From contig JBBIND010000016.1 of assembly GCA_037444075.1 (NCBI GenBank), positions 1-59,031 on the forward strand: a stretch of 59,031 bases of DNA. Direction: 5' to 3'. Source of the stretch: JBBIND01 sp037444075. Its GTDB lineage: Bacteria > Acidobacteriota > Terriglobia > Bryobacterales > Bryobacteraceae. Shown piece by piece: positions 25,572 through 34,152 of the stretch (positions within the stretch are counted from its first letter, which is position 1; every line of letters starts with the position of its first letter). A program made the position numbers and the translations under genes. The notes below the pieces were generated by a model. The model ran no database searches. It was not told where the DNA came from and saw only the letters and a program-made list of their open reading frames with translations.

Positions 25572-25913
25572 ATGCGAAAGAACGTGTGGCGAAAGATCAC
25601 CGCAGCGGCCGTGCTGGCGGCGTTCGTGGCCGTGCTGGCCACCATGGCGCCGGCTTACGTCCAGAATTTCAGGCTGCGCCATGCCCTGAGCGAATTGGTG
25701 CGGCAGCCGGAGCTGGCCAACAGCCCGCCGGAAGTGGTGCAGGTGGCCACGGCGAACCGGGCGGCATCCCTTGGAATACCTGTCCGTCCTGAGCACGTGC
25801 GCGTCAGCCGCTTCGGCAATTCCCTGCACGTGGAAGTCCGCTACCGCGTGCGCGTGGACGTCTTTCTTTACACCGTGGATTTGAGGTTCTCGGCTGGCAG
25901 CGGCGCACGCTAA
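25572..25913 (+). CDS. Small membrane-anchored protein, DUF4845-like
   Basis: 113 residues. One N-terminal membrane helix (AAAVLAAFVAVLATMAPAYV) is followed by a periplasmic domain: NFRLRHALSELVRQ, then LGIPVRPEHVRVSRFGNSLHVEVRYRVRVDVFLYTVDLRF. The layout resembles small anchored DUF4845-type proteins. Function unknown. It starts 32 bases after the proline dehydrogenase stop and 44 bases before the PBP gene, so it may be co-transcribed with either. Confidence 0.75.
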   Translation: MRKNVWRKITAAAVLAAFVAVLATMAPAYVQNFRLRHALSELVRQPELANSPPEVVQVATANRAASLGIPVRPEHVRVSRFGNSLHVEVRYRVRVDVFLYTVDLRFSAGSGAR

Positions 25914-25957
25914 CCACGCCGCATGAGAAGATAAGGACATCAGGCTAAGGAATACCA

Positions 25958-28459
25958 TTGAGTCCTCGTAGACAGGTCCCACGCATGGCGGGGATATTCA
26001 AGTTCTTCCGGCGCCCGGCCGGCAAGGTTGTGCTGGCGGCAGCCGTGGTCTGCCTAACGCTGGGCGCGATGAGCTTCGCGTACTACTACTTCAAGTACGC
26101 TCGCCTGATTGCGGAAAAGCTCGAAAAAGGCCCCTTTGCCAACACCTCCATGCTGTTTGCCGCCCCGCAAACGCTGACGCTGGGCGATGATTCCACGACG
26201 GAGGAAATCGTGGCCCACTTGCGCCGCAGCGGATACAGCGAATCGCGCGCCAACCGCATGGGCTGGTACAATCTCCGGCCCGGAGCGGTGGAGATATTCC
26301 CGGGGCCCGATTCGCTGTTTTCGCACGAGGCAGGCGTCATCAAGTTCGAGCAGGGCCGAGTAGCGCAAATCATTTCGCTGCGCGACCACACTGAGCGCAC
26401 GCGCTATCAACTCGAGCCCGAGTTGATCACCAACCTGTTCGATAGCCGCCGCGAAAAGCGCCGCCTGGTGCGTTTTGCCGACATCCCGCGCGTACTGGTG
26501 ACCGCCGTAGTCTCGGCTGAAGACAAGCGCTTCTTCAGGCATTCCGGCTTCGATCCTATCCGCGTGCTGAAGGCTGCCTACGTGGACGTGCGCGAAGCGC
26601 GCATCGCCGAGGGGGCTTCGACGCTCAGCATGCAGCTGGCCGGGAGCCTGTGGCTTGACAGGAGCGAGCGAACCTGGAGCCGGAAGGCGGCCGAAGTGCT
26701 GATCACGCTGCACCTGGAGCAGAAGCTCACCAAGGAGCAGATCTTCGAGTACTACGCCAACCAGATCTATTTGGGGCGTATCGGCAGCTTCAACATCCAC
26801 GGCTTCGGCGAAGGCGCCTTGGCCTACTTCGGCAAGGACCTCAGCCAGCTGACGCTTTCAGAAGCCGCTCTGTTGGCCGGGTTGCCGCGCGGTCCGAGCT
26901 ACTACAACCCGTTCCGGTCGCCGGAGCGCGCGCGCAACAGACGCAACACCGTGCTGCGGCTGATGCTCGAAAACGAGCACATCACAGAGCGCGAGTACTC
27001 CGTCGCGGTGGAGACGCCGCTCGGCCTGGCCAGCGGGCCGCGCAACACGTCCGACGCGCCGTGGTTCGTTGATCTTGTGAACCGCCGGCTGCAGGATCAG
27101 TTTCAGGACCACGACTTTCAGGCCAACTCCTACCGCGTTTACACGACGCTGGACATGGATTTGCAGCGCGACGCGATGGAAGCCGTGCGGATCGGGCTTC
27201 AGCAGATTGACGAGCAGGCTGAAAAGCGTGGCCGTACGCGCGCGCGCGGCTGGCCCGAAATCCAGGCCGCACTCGTGGCGCTGGATCCTCACACGGGGGC
27301 CATCAAGGCGTTGGTGGGCGGGCGCGACTACGGCGCCAGCCAGCTCAACCGGGCATTGGCACGCCGTCAGCCCGGCTCAGTTTTCAAGCCGTTTGTATTT
27401 GCCGCCGCCCTCAACACCTCCATCAATGGAGGTCCGCAGGTCTTTACGCCGCTTTCCACCGTGGTTGATGAGCCGACCACGTTCTGGTTTGACGAAAAGC
27501 CCTATGAACCCAGCAACTACAAGGACGAGTACAGCGGCGCCGTCACCTTGAGGCAGGCGCTCTCCCGCTCGCTCAACATTCCTACAGTGAAAGTGGCGGA
27601 GATGGTGGGCTATGAAAAAGTGGTTGAGTTGGCCCACGCGAGCGGCATGAATGCGCAGATTCTGGCGACGCCCGCCTCAGCGCTGGGAGCCTACGAAGTG
27701 ACGCCGCTCGAAATGGCGGGCGCGTACACCGTTTTCGCCAATCAGGGGCTGGCATCCAAACCGCACTGGATCAGCCAGATCATCGACCAGCAGGGCAAGC
27801 TTATCCACGAATTATCGCCCGAGCAATGGCCCGCCCTGGACCCGCGCGTGGCTTACCTCATGGTGAACATGCTCGAGGAAGTGGTTCGGTCAGGAACCGG
27901 CGCGGGCGTGCGGTCCCGTGGGTTCGGACTGCCTGCTGCTGGTAAGACCGGGACGTCGCATGACGGCTGGTTCGCTGGCTTCACCTCTGAGCTCTTGTGC
28001 GTGGTCTGGGTAGGTTACGACGACAACCGCGAGCTCAAGATGGAGGGCGCATCCTCCGCGCTGCCCATCTGGACGGAATTCATGAAGCGCGCCCACAGCC
28101 ACCGCGCTTTTCGCAAGGCGCGCTATTTCGAACCGCCCGAGGGCATCGTCGCGGTCGAAATTGACACACAAAGCGGCAAGCTGGCTGCCGCCGGCTGCGG
28201 ATCAGCCTTCCGGACGGAAGTGTTTGTCGCCGGGACCCAACCCGTGGAACTTTGCCGCGGCGGAAGAACGCAGATAGCTTCCTGGGAACTGCCGGAGCAG
28301 GCGCTGCCGGACCCTGGAACTGAAGCAGCCGCACACCGCGGAGGGCCTTCCAGTACCGTGGCAGCAGCCCCGAAGCCAGCTGAGAAACCACCCTCCGCGG
28401 AGACTGCTACACCGCCGCGCAAAGGTTTCTTCAGGCGATTGTTGGATGTGTTTAAATAG
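25958..28459 (+). CDS. Class A penicillin-binding protein (PBP1b-like)
   Basis: 833 residues from a TTG at 25958 with AAGG upstream; ATG at 25985 is an alternative. A cytoplasmic basic N-terminus and one helix (about 27-48) precede a UB2H-like domain (residues 60-160). The GT51 transglycosylase has EDKRFFRHSGFD and EGASTLSMQLA. The transpeptidase has the serine motif RQPGSVFKPF, SRSLN and KTGTSHDGWF. A Pro/Ala-rich tail ends in a basic stretch. It polymerises and cross-links peptidoglycan. The UB2H-like domain suggests control by an outer-membrane lipoprotein, perhaps one of the TPR proteins downstream (inference). Confidence 0.92.
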   Translation: MSPRRQVPRMAGIFKFFRRPAGKVVLAAAVVCLTLGAMSFAYYYFKYARLIAEKLEKGPFANTSMLFAAPQTLTLGDDSTTEEIVAHLRRSGYSESRANRMGWYNLRPGAVEIFPGPDSLFSHEAGVIKFEQGRVAQIISLRDHTERTRYQLEPELITNLFDSRREKRRLVRFADIPRVLVTAVVSAEDKRFFRHSGFDPIRVLKAAYVDVREARIAEGASTLSMQLAGSLWLDRSERTWSRKAAEVLITLHLEQKLTKEQIFEYYANQIYLGRIGSFNIHGFGEGALAYFGKDLSQLTLSEAALLAGLPRGPSYYNPFRSPERARNRRNTVLRLMLENEHITEREYSVAVETPLGLASGPRNTSDAPWFVDLVNRRLQDQFQDHDFQANSYRVYTTLDMDLQRDAMEAVRIGLQQIDEQAEKRGRTRARGWPEIQAALVALDPHTGAIKALVGGRDYGASQLNRALARRQPGSVFKPFVFAAALNTSINGGPQVFTPLSTVVDEPTTFWFDEKPYEPSNYKDEYSGAVTLRQALSRSLNIPTVKVAEMVGYEKVVELAHASGMNAQILATPASALGAYEVTPLEMAGAYTVFANQGLASKPHWISQIIDQQGKLIHELSPEQWPALDPRVAYLMVNMLEEVVRSGTGAGVRSRGFGLPAAGKTGTSHDGWFAGFTSELLCVVWVGYDDNRELKMEGASSALPIWTEFMKRAHSHRAFRKARYFEPPEGIVAVEIDTQSGKLAAAGCGSAFRTEVFVAGTQPVELCRGGRTQIASWELPEQALPDPGTEAAAHRGGPSSTVAAAPKPAEKPPSAETATPPRKGFFRRLLDVFK

Positions 28460-28481
28460 GGGTGGAGCCAAGGAGGCCACC

Positions 28482-29306
28482 ATGGGTTCGCTTCGCTTAC
28501 TACATTGCTGCTTCCTGATCTGCCTGCTGGCTCCGGGCGCCGCCGGTCAATCCGGCACTCAGGAAAAGCCCACGCCCGAACAGGCTCAGGAGCCAGCTCA
28601 GAGCAAGCCGGACCAGCCTTTGCAACAGGTTGCACCCCCGGCTGAGCCCTCCCGGAACGTCTCCCCCGAGATGCGCGGAGACATCTTCATGGCTCGCAGG
28701 ATGTATCGCGAGGCCATCGATACCTACCGCGAAGCCATCCGTGATATCGCTGTACTCTATAACAAGATCGGGATCGCTTACCATCAGACGATGGAATTCA
28801 ATACGGCCCTCGAGTATTACGAGCGCTCCCTTCGCGTGAATCCCAATTACGCCGAGGCAATTAACAACATCGGGACCGTATATTACGCTAAGAAGAATTA
28901 CAGGCGAGCCATTTCTCAATACAATAGGGCACTCAGAATAAACCCGAATTCAGCCTCGATCTATAGCAACTTAGGCACGGCCCATTTTGCGAGACGGAGA
29001 TACGATGACGCCTTCAAAGCCTACCAGAAGGCTCTCGAGTTGGATCCGGAAGTCTTCGAGCATCGCAGTTCGCACGGCGTTCTGCTGCAAGAACGCAGCG
29101 TTGAAGAGCGCGCCACTTTCCACTTTTACATGGCCAAGACCTACGCCAAGGCGGGCATCGTGGACCGCACCTTGCAGCACATGAGGCGGGCTCTCGAAGA
29201 GGGCTTCCGGGACCGCCAGCGTTTCCGCGAGGACCCCGAATTCGCCGCCTTCCAGCAGTTGCCTGAGTTCCAGGAGTTGCTGGCCCTTCAACCTCGGGTA
29301 CTGTAA
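28482..29306 (+). CDS. Periplasmic TPR-repeat protein
   Basis: 274 residues from the ATG at 28482 with AAGGAGG at 28470-28476. A signal peptide (to about 22, APGAAGQ) precedes a Pro/Gln/Glu-rich linker and four or more TPR units, e.g. AVLYNKIGIAYHQTMEFNTALEYYERSL and YAEAINNIGTVYYAKKNYRRAISQYNRAL. The C-terminal part has YMAKTYAKAGIVDRTLQHMRRALEEGF. TPRs bind protein partners. Position 22 bases after the PBP suggests a helper of cell-wall synthesis, by inference only. Confidence 0.85.
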   Translation: MGSLRLLHCCFLICLLAPGAAGQSGTQEKPTPEQAQEPAQSKPDQPLQQVAPPAEPSRNVSPEMRGDIFMARRMYREAIDTYREAIRDIAVLYNKIGIAYHQTMEFNTALEYYERSLRVNPNYAEAINNIGTVYYAKKNYRRAISQYNRALRINPNSASIYSNLGTAHFARRRYDDAFKAYQKALELDPEVFEHRSSHGVLLQERSVEERATFHFYMAKTYAKAGIVDRTLQHMRRALEEGFRDRQRFREDPEFAAFQQLPEFQELLALQPRVL

Positions 29307-29379
29307 GAACCTGTTGACCATACTCCAGGACCGCAGGCTCACACGCGAGGCTGGTTTGGGCGCCAGCGGGGCCGCACCC

Positions 29380-31308
29380 ATGCGACGAGCCGTGCCCGGA
29401 CAGAGCAGATCTTGCCTGAGTCTGGTCCCACCATCCGCCAGAGTTCCAGGCGCTCTTGCCTTGCTGGTGGTGCTGCTCCTCGGTGCCTGCCAACGCCCTT
29501 CTACTCCAGAGGTGGAACGGCTGGCCGTCCTTCCTTTCCAGAATCTCAGCGGCGATCCGCAGTGGCAGTGGCTCGAGCAGGGCGCTGCCACGGCCCTCAT
29601 GTGGCAGTGGTCCGGTTCCGCAAGCCGCTACGTCTGGATGGCCAGAGACCGGTCTGAGGCCTTGGCTCAGGCTCCCACACGCGTGCTGTCAGGGCGCCTG
29701 GACACGCACCGAAACCGCCTCAGGCTGCACGTCGATTTGTTCGGCGTCCAGCCGAACCGGCGCATCCGCTCCTGGGTCGTCGAAGGTCCCCCAGCCAACG
29801 GCTGGCTGCCTGTGCTCGCAGAGGCGGCGAGGCAGATGTCGCCGGAAGTCCGGCCCTACGGCACATCCAACCAGGGTGCGTTTCAGCGCTATGCCGGGTC
29901 TCTCCAAATGGCTTCGCTCGAGTCTCGGATTGCTGCGCTCAAGGAAGCGGTCGAAGCGGATCGTGAGTATGGCCAAGCCTGGACTGCGCTGGTAGAAGCC
30001 TTGGCGGCGGCGGGTCGGACGGACGAGGCCCGCGCGGCCATCCGGAGAGCGCTCGAGTCAGGGAAGCCGGACAACATCTCCGGCTACCGGCTGCGGTACA
30101 TGGAATCGACGTTCCAAGGAGATACTGCCGGGGCAACGGAGGCTCTGGTCCGGCTCGCCGGCGAGATGCCCGCAGACCCCCTCCTGGCCGGTTCGGCGGC
30201 GGAGGCGCGGCTGGCGCAGAGGCGGCTTGATGAGGCAGCCGTTCTCCTCCGTAAAGCGCTTCGGGTGCATCCATCACTCGGAACGCTGTGGAACCGTCTG
30301 GCTTATGTGGAGGCCCACGCCGGTGATTTCGAAGGCGCTTCGGCGAGCCTGAAGCGATACGCCGAAGCCGAACCAGGCAACCCGAACGTGGAAGATTCGT
30401 CCGGCGAAATCAGCTTCTTGCGCGGTGACTTCGACGAGGCGGAAAGGCGTTTTTTGGCGGCTCATGGCTTGAACGCTAATTTCTTGGGCGGCGAGCCCTT
30501 GTGGAAAGCCGCGCAGTGCCGCCTCTGGAAGGGCGACCCGGAGACTGCGGAGCAATTGTTTCAACAGTTTATAGAGCAGAGAAAAGCTCTGGGAGACCCG
30601 CATACCGCCTTGGTTTCGGCTCTTTGGGACTATCTCACCGGCCGCCGCGACCGCGCTATGCAAGCGCTCGAGGCTTACTCCGGCTCCTCAGCAACTTCGC
30701 GGCCTGCTGCCGCGGCAGCACTGGCGCACCTGGCACTGTGGAGCCTGGAAACGGGTTCTCGCGAGCGCGCCCGCTCGTACGCGCTGAAAGCCCAGACTTT
30801 GGCGGCGGGCTCCCCGGCAGCGGTTTTGGCCAAAGCGGCCGCCGTGGTGACCCAACCCGCCTCTGCCCGCAACATCCTGGAGGAGCGCGTCAAGCAGGCC
30901 TTCCCGGAACCCGCGGAGCACCCTTGGGCTCAGCAAACACTAGGCGTGGCGCTGCTGGCCGCCGGACAGCATCGTCAAGCCGCGGACGTGCTTGGCGAAC
31001 TGCTGAAGACGACGCACCCGTTTGCGGACGGCGGCGTCAGCCTGCTGCTGGCGTGGGCGCTGCTCGAAAGCGGAAACGCGGAAGCCGCGCGCCCCCTGCT
31101 CGAGCGGCCCCACTTGATGAAGCTCGAGTTGGGGCCCGCCTGTGAGTGGCCGCCGTTTCCCCGCATCCTGTTTTTGCGCGGACAGCTGCGCTCGAAGCTC
31201 GGCGACCCTGCCGGAGCCGGGCAGGATTATCGTTTGTTCTTGAAGTACGCCGGAAATCCCAAAACCATATTCGATGAAGAGGATAGGGCCCAGGCAGCGT
31301 TGCGCTAG
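29380..31308 (+). CDS. Lipoprotein with FlgO/TolB-N-like domain and TPR repeats
   Basis: 642 residues from the ATG at 29380, which gives a proper lipoprotein signal; a TTG at 29314 would add 22 residues. The lipobox LLLGAC puts the lipidated Cys at about residue 37. Next comes LAVLPFQNLSGDPQWQWLEQGAATALM, as in the periplasmic domain linked to CadC-type and adenylate-cyclase-type regulators, then many TPR-like helices. It begins 73 bases after the first TPR protein. No enzyme motif. Likely an envelope scaffold. Confidence 0.78.
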   Translation: MRRAVPGQSRSCLSLVPPSARVPGALALLVVLLLGACQRPSTPEVERLAVLPFQNLSGDPQWQWLEQGAATALMWQWSGSASRYVWMARDRSEALAQAPTRVLSGRLDTHRNRLRLHVDLFGVQPNRRIRSWVVEGPPANGWLPVLAEAARQMSPEVRPYGTSNQGAFQRYAGSLQMASLESRIAALKEAVEADREYGQAWTALVEALAAAGRTDEARAAIRRALESGKPDNISGYRLRYMESTFQGDTAGATEALVRLAGEMPADPLLAGSAAEARLAQRRLDEAAVLLRKALRVHPSLGTLWNRLAYVEAHAGDFEGASASLKRYAEAEPGNPNVEDSSGEISFLRGDFDEAERRFLAAHGLNANFLGGEPLWKAAQCRLWKGDPETAEQLFQQFIEQRKALGDPHTALVSALWDYLTGRRDRAMQALEAYSGSSATSRPAAAAALAHLALWSLETGSRERARSYALKAQTLAAGSPAAVLAKAAAVVTQPASARNILEERVKQAFPEPAEHPWAQQTLGVALLAAGQHRQAADVLGELLKTTHPFADGGVSLLLAWALLESGNAEAARPLLERPHLMKLELGPACEWPPFPRILFLRGQLRSKLGDPAGAGQDYRLFLKYAGNPKTIFDEEDRAQAALR

Positions 31309-31565
31309 CAGGCCGGCATCCTTGTGCGACCAGCCAGGCTCGTCAGGCTTCTGTCCGGCCGGTTGGAGTGATCAATGCGGAATCGATGGCGATGAATCGG
31401 GTTCGCCCGTCCGGGTCCAAAATTGTTGGGCACGTGGGCATGGCATAGAAACTCGGCGGCGATGCAGCCATGCCGAAGCCAATCTCGCCCGGTGACATGT
31501 TGTGTGCGGTGCGGCAAGTGGCGGAGAATTGATGCTGGGAGCGCGACCGCTGCTCTGAGCACACT

Positions 31566-31877
31566 GTGGACTTTCTGACGACAACCTTCCTGCTGCGTTT
31601 TTGTGTCGGCGCTCTGCTGGTGGCTTTTTCCTACGGACTCGGTGCGGCCCTGGGGCGTCAGCGCTGGCAGGCTGAAGCCAGGGCGGGTTTTTTCCGCTGG
31701 ACTCTGCGTGTCGTGGTGGCGGCGCTGGCAATGACGTGGCGAGCGGGCGTGGATGTTCTGGCGATAGCGGCTTTCGGCGTGGCGTGCTGCGCGTGCGCGG
31801 TGGGCGCGTGGCGGAATCGGCGCCCGCCGCAGGCGCCGCAGGAAGACCTGTCCAAGGTGATCTTCCCCTCCGAGTAA
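31566..31877 (+). CDS. Small membrane protein, unknown function
   Basis: 103 residues from a GTG at 31566, without an obvious ribosome site. Three hydrophobic segments (FLLRFCVGALLVAFSYGLGAAL, VVVAALAMTW, VLAIAAFGVACCACAVGAW) and a Pro-rich end (PPQAPQEDLSKVIFPSE). No family recognised. The 257 bases before it (31309-31565) and 186 after it show no further gene. Confidence 0.55.
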   Translation: MDFLTTTFLLRFCVGALLVAFSYGLGAALGRQRWQAEARAGFFRWTLRVVVAALAMTWRAGVDVLAIAAFGVACCACAVGAWRNRRPPQAPQEDLSKVIFPSE

Positions 31878-32063
31878 CCGGTCAACGCGTGCGCTCTTTC
31901 ACGCCCGGAAAGGGAGCAGCACGAAGCGGCTCCCCCGCGACCTGCCCTGATGGTGGAGGGCAGCTCCCCGCTCCGGCACAGCATTTGGCTCGTGACCGGC
32001 AGAGCCTGTTCATGCGCCTGGCTCAGCGGAAGTGAGGTAAGACTCCTGGCGCAATGAGGCGCC

Positions 32064-33092
32064 TCACACGCGCAGCACGACCTTGCCGAACTGCTCTTTC
32101 TGTTCGAGCCTTTGGTGCGCCTGAGCGGCCTCAGAAAGAGAGAATACGGCATCGACCACAGGCCGCAGAGTTCCGTCAAAGATCAACCGCAACACCTGGT
32201 GCAATTCCCCCAGTGTCCCCATGAAAGACCCCAGGATGCTCTGCTGCCTGACAAACAGGAAGCGCAGGTCGAGCTTCACTTCAGGTCCCGTGGTCGCGCC
32301 GCACGTCACCAACCGGCCCTTCGGCGCCAGAGAAGCCAGGCTGGCGTTCCAAGTGGAAGCACCGACGTGTTCGAAGACCACATCAGCCCCTCTCTTGTCC
32401 GTCAGGCGCCTGACCTCTGCCGCAATGTCCTGGCGGTAATGGTCAATCACGTCGTCAGCGCCGAGTTCGCGCGCCTTCTCGAGTTTCGCCTCGCCTCCTG
32501 CCGTGGCGATGACGCGGCACCGCAACAATCGCGCAATCTGCACGGCGGCCATTCCCACACCACTACCCGCCGCAAGCACCAGCACCGTTTCGCCCGGTTG
32601 CAGCCGGGCGAGCGTCAGAAGCATGCGCCAGGCAGTGAGAAACACCAGCGGGGCAGCCGCAGCCTGCTCGAAATCCAGATGGTCCGGAATGGGGATAACC
32701 GCGTACTCAGGCACGGCCATGAACTCGCGATAGCCGCCGTCCAGTCCAAACCCCTGGATCTTGTATTGCGGGCAGCAATTGTCCTGGCCAGCGTTGCACT
32801 GTGGGCATGATCTGCATGACAAGCCGGGAGCCAGCAGCACGCGCTGCCCTGCCCTGACTCCGCTCACGCCGGGACCAACGGCCTCCACCTGACCCGCGAT
32901 GTCGCTGCCTGGAACGAGAGGCAGGGGCAGACGCACGCCGGGCATTCCCCGGCGCACCCACAGGTCCAGGTGATTCAACGCGCAGGCCCGGACCCGCAGC
33001 AGCACTTCGCCGTGACCCGCAGAAGGCTCAGGCTCATCCTGCAGGCGCAAAACCTCAGGCCCTCCGTGCTCGTGGACGCGAACGGATTTCAT
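32064..33092 (-). CDS. MDR-family zinc-type alcohol dehydrogenase / quinone oxidoreductase
   Basis: 342 residues from the ATG at 33092; a GTG two codons earlier is possible. N-terminal GroES-like domain with NHLDLWVRRG and LVPGSDIAGQVEAVG; the structural zinc lobe is CRSCPQCNAGQDNCC (four Cys). The Rossmann fold has VLVLAAGSGVGMAAVQIARL, and NADPH loops follow. This is the zinc-containing MDR group close to NADPH:quinone reductase and crotonyl-CoA-type enzymes. Substrate unknown. Confidence 0.88.
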   Translation of the reverse strand: MKSVRVHEHGGPEVLRLQDEPEPSAGHGEVLLRVRACALNHLDLWVRRGMPGVRLPLPLVPGSDIAGQVEAVGPGVSGVRAGQRVLLAPGLSCRSCPQCNAGQDNCCPQYKIQGFGLDGGYREFMAVPEYAVIPIPDHLDFEQAAAAPLVFLTAWRMLLTLARLQPGETVLVLAAGSGVGMAAVQIARLLRCRVIATAGGEAKLEKARELGADDVIDHYRQDIAAEVRRLTDKRGADVVFEHVGASTWNASLASLAPKGRLVTCGATTGPEVKLDLRFLFVRQQSILGSFMGTLGELHQVLRLIFDGTLRPVVDAVFSLSEAAQAHQRLEQKEQFGKVVLRV

Positions 33093-33113
33093 GCCCACGA
33101 GACTAGCACGGCA

Positions 33114-33845
33114 TCAGGGACTCCGGGTGCTCCGGGATGCGAGCTGCTTTCTTCGCCGGATGGCGAAAACGACCAGCAATCCGGTACCCATGGCAAGGAA
33201 GGTGGGAACTTCCGAGGCTTCGACAGTCTCAGGGTAAGGCTCGGGGTCCAGCGGCACGACGCCGGGCAACATCTCTTCCAGAACCGGCACGCTGCCGACG
33301 CCCAATCCCGCCGCCAGGACATGGTTTACCTGGCTATCCATCGCCAGGTCCAGGTAATACTGCTGGGGCGATGCCCACGGGTCCCGCGGAACACTCGGGA
33401 GCTGCACAAGCGAATAGAACGAAGTGTACCTGGCCGCGTCCAGTTTCGCCCGAGGACGGTGTTCCAAGGGCGGCTCAAGACCGGCAGGGAGGACAATTCC
33501 CAAGGGTCCGTCGGGGGCGGAAAACCAGCCCGGCAGATGATGCCGGCCGAACCGCTCTGACAAGTCCTCAGCCTCGGGCGACAGGCGCATCAGATAGAGT
33601 TTGTAAACGGCGGAGCGATCTGTGAGGGAAGCGATCGGGGTAGGGCTGAGACTCTCGGAAACGTCTCCGAGGACCTTTGTTGGAGAGTGGTTGCTCAGGC
33701 CGTGGCACAGGCTGACCGGGGTCTCACAGGAAGCACCTGGCGAGGCGCTTGCATGAGAGATAGGCGTCGCCGCCAGCGAAACCGCCAGAGACAATCCCCA
33801 GCCAATTCGGATAAAAGCCGCGAAAGACTTGCAAGACAAGTACAT
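33114..33845 (-). CDS. Secreted protein with PEP-CTERM-like sorting tail
   Basis: 243 residues. A signal peptide (IGWGLSLAVSLAATPISHASA) is followed by a unique middle with no known domain. The C-terminus EVPTFLAMGTGLLVVFAIRRRKQ has the three-part form of a PEP-CTERM signal: short motif, hydrophobic helix, basic end. The motif is EVP instead of the usual VPEP, so the call is tentative. Exosortase would cleave and move such proteins to the outer surface or matrix; none is encoded here. A long, structured upstream region precedes it. Confidence 0.7.
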   Translation of the reverse strand: MYLSCKSFAAFIRIGWGLSLAVSLAATPISHASASPGASCETPVSLCHGLSNHSPTKVLGDVSESLSPTPIASLTDRSAVYKLYLMRLSPEAEDLSERFGRHHLPGWFSAPDGPLGIVLPAGLEPPLEHRPRAKLDAARYTSFYSLVQLPSVPRDPWASPQQYYLDLAMDSQVNHVLAAGLGVGSVPVLEEMLPGVVPLDPEPYPETVEASEVPTFLAMGTGLLVVFAIRRRKQLASRSTRSP

Positions 33846-34152
33846 CCAGTCTCCCTCTCTTGGTATCTCACGCGACGGTGAGGAATCGGCGCCAAGCGTC
33901 TTAGGCAGTGCTCGTCGCCGGCGAGCTGACAGTCCGTGACGAAATCCGCTCCCTTACGGTCGAGTCGCCGTAAGGCATTGATCCCGATGAGCCGCGCACG
34001 TCAGACAAAGGTCGCCTGAGATGTCCGCCTCGGTCTCCTCAGCGCTGTCGTGCCGGTTTTGTGGCTCGTAGGATTAGTGCGCGGCAGGGGTAGTTATTCT
34101 CATTGGGTGCGGGCCGCCCCTAGACCTGTCAGCGGCTGCCCCGGCAAGCGCC
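33846..34152 (-). other. 307-bp gene-free region, possible structured leader of the PEP-CTERM gene
   Basis: No ORF with coding features is seen on either strand. Read toward the PEP-CTERM-like gene, it contains a perfect 8-bp stem, CCTTACGG/CCGTAAGG (33952-33959 with 33968-33975), and a second smaller stem around 33930-33945 (GCTCG/CGAGC). I could not match it to c-di-GMP-I or any other known riboswitch by eye. GGGAGA near 33853 may be the ribosome site. Confidence 0.4.

Noticed and set aside
33846..34152. c-di-GMP-I (GEMM) riboswitch upstream of the PEP-CTERM gene
   Set aside because: I looked for the conserved GEMM core sequences on the minus strand and did not find them; only unassigned stems are supported.
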